NCBI GenBank assembly: GCA_958430865.1
Contig: CAUDNR010000297.1
Coordinates: 7,216 to 28,126, forward strand
Direction of reading: 5' to 3'
Source of the DNA: Entrophospora sp. SA101
Lineage: Eukaryota; Glomeromycota; Glomeromycetes; Entrophosporales; Entrophosporaceae
DNA length: 20,911 bases
This document shows positions 20,638-20,911 of the stretch, one piece after another. How positions within the stretch are numbered: position 1 is the first letter of the stretch; each line of letters starts with the position of its first letter. Below the pieces are notes generated by a model, which ran no database searches, was not told where the DNA came from, and saw only the letters and a list, made by a program, of their open reading frames with translations. The position numbers and the translations under genes are program-made.

Positions 20638-20911
20638 TAATAATAATATTATTAATACCTACTATTGTTATAGCATTAAGTTATATTAAATAAACTATTG
20701 GTTTTTATTATACATACATAAGCAACCCAGTTAAACCAAAGGCAATTGTGCAGGAACTTTTCTTCAGATTAATGGGGTTTTTTTATAATCCGAAGTTATT
20801 ATTAGAGTCATAAATTAATTCGGATAAATGGGGCAATAAATCTAAAAATTTAGGATTTAGAATTTCCTTTATCCATTTTCTGGCAGTGAATTGATTTGGA
20901 TTCAATGATAA
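20638..20911. other. Non-coding right edge
   Basis: AT-rich. It includes repeated short motifs such as attcggataaatgggg and tttatccatttt, which could be parts of another element cut by the window end. No gene is supported. Confidence 0.4.

Overview
This window looks like nuclear DNA from an arbuscular mycorrhizal (Glomeromycotina, Rhizophagus-like) fungus. It is strongly AT-rich. Its genes carry many short introns (mostly 65-120 nt) with GTAWGT-type donors and AT-rich acceptors. One gene is a BTB-BACK-TLDc protein stuffed with asparagine runs, a type greatly expanded in these fungi, and another is a chitin synthase. Degenerate DNA transposons fill the rest. The organism call is an inference from gene style, not from a database match.

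Layout. 1-691: a dispersed repeat (210-691, second copy 18533-19007) that runs into the 5' end of a BTB-BACK-TLDc gene (733-2947, +) and appears to have removed its ancestral start codon. 2948-5163: non-genic, with a frame-broken transposase remnant (about 3400-3945, -) and an almost perfect 730-bp tandem duplication (3796-4525 and 4526-5255) that also copies the 3' end of the next gene. 5164-7994 (-): a five-exon RMI1 homologue whose linker carries a 129-bp coding minisatellite. 8128-9586 (+): a six-exon dihydroorotase gene (URA4/pyrC type), divergent from RMI1 across only 133 bp. 9860-12741 (+): a five-exon chitin synthase. 13014-13555 (-): a small two-exon protein with a mitochondrial-type presequence and two RanBP2-type zinc fingers. 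13933-17494 (+): an eleven-exon ATG1 autophagy kinase with an Atg8-interacting motif and the C-terminal Atg13-binding region. 17495-20911: no intact gene, but a 211-bp MITE with long inverted repeats, a compound repeat bounded by CAGGGTTG/CAACCCTG termini, hairpin-rich repeats, and fragments that may come from BED/hAT-type transposases.

The five core genes (RMI1, dihydroorotase, chitin synthase, the zinc-finger protein and ATG1) are packed in one 12.3-kb island (5164-17494) with short intergenic spacers. They do not form a pathway. Their spliced reading frames close exactly from start to stop, so they are probably functional. The accessory flanks on both sides share the same repeat family. 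I see no new multi-gene defence or biosynthetic system. The most notable points are the repeat-decapitated BTB-TLDc gene, the recent 730-bp duplication at the RMI1 3' end, the periodic RMI1 linker, a GC-AG intron in dihydroorotase, and the predicted mitochondrial zinc-finger protein.
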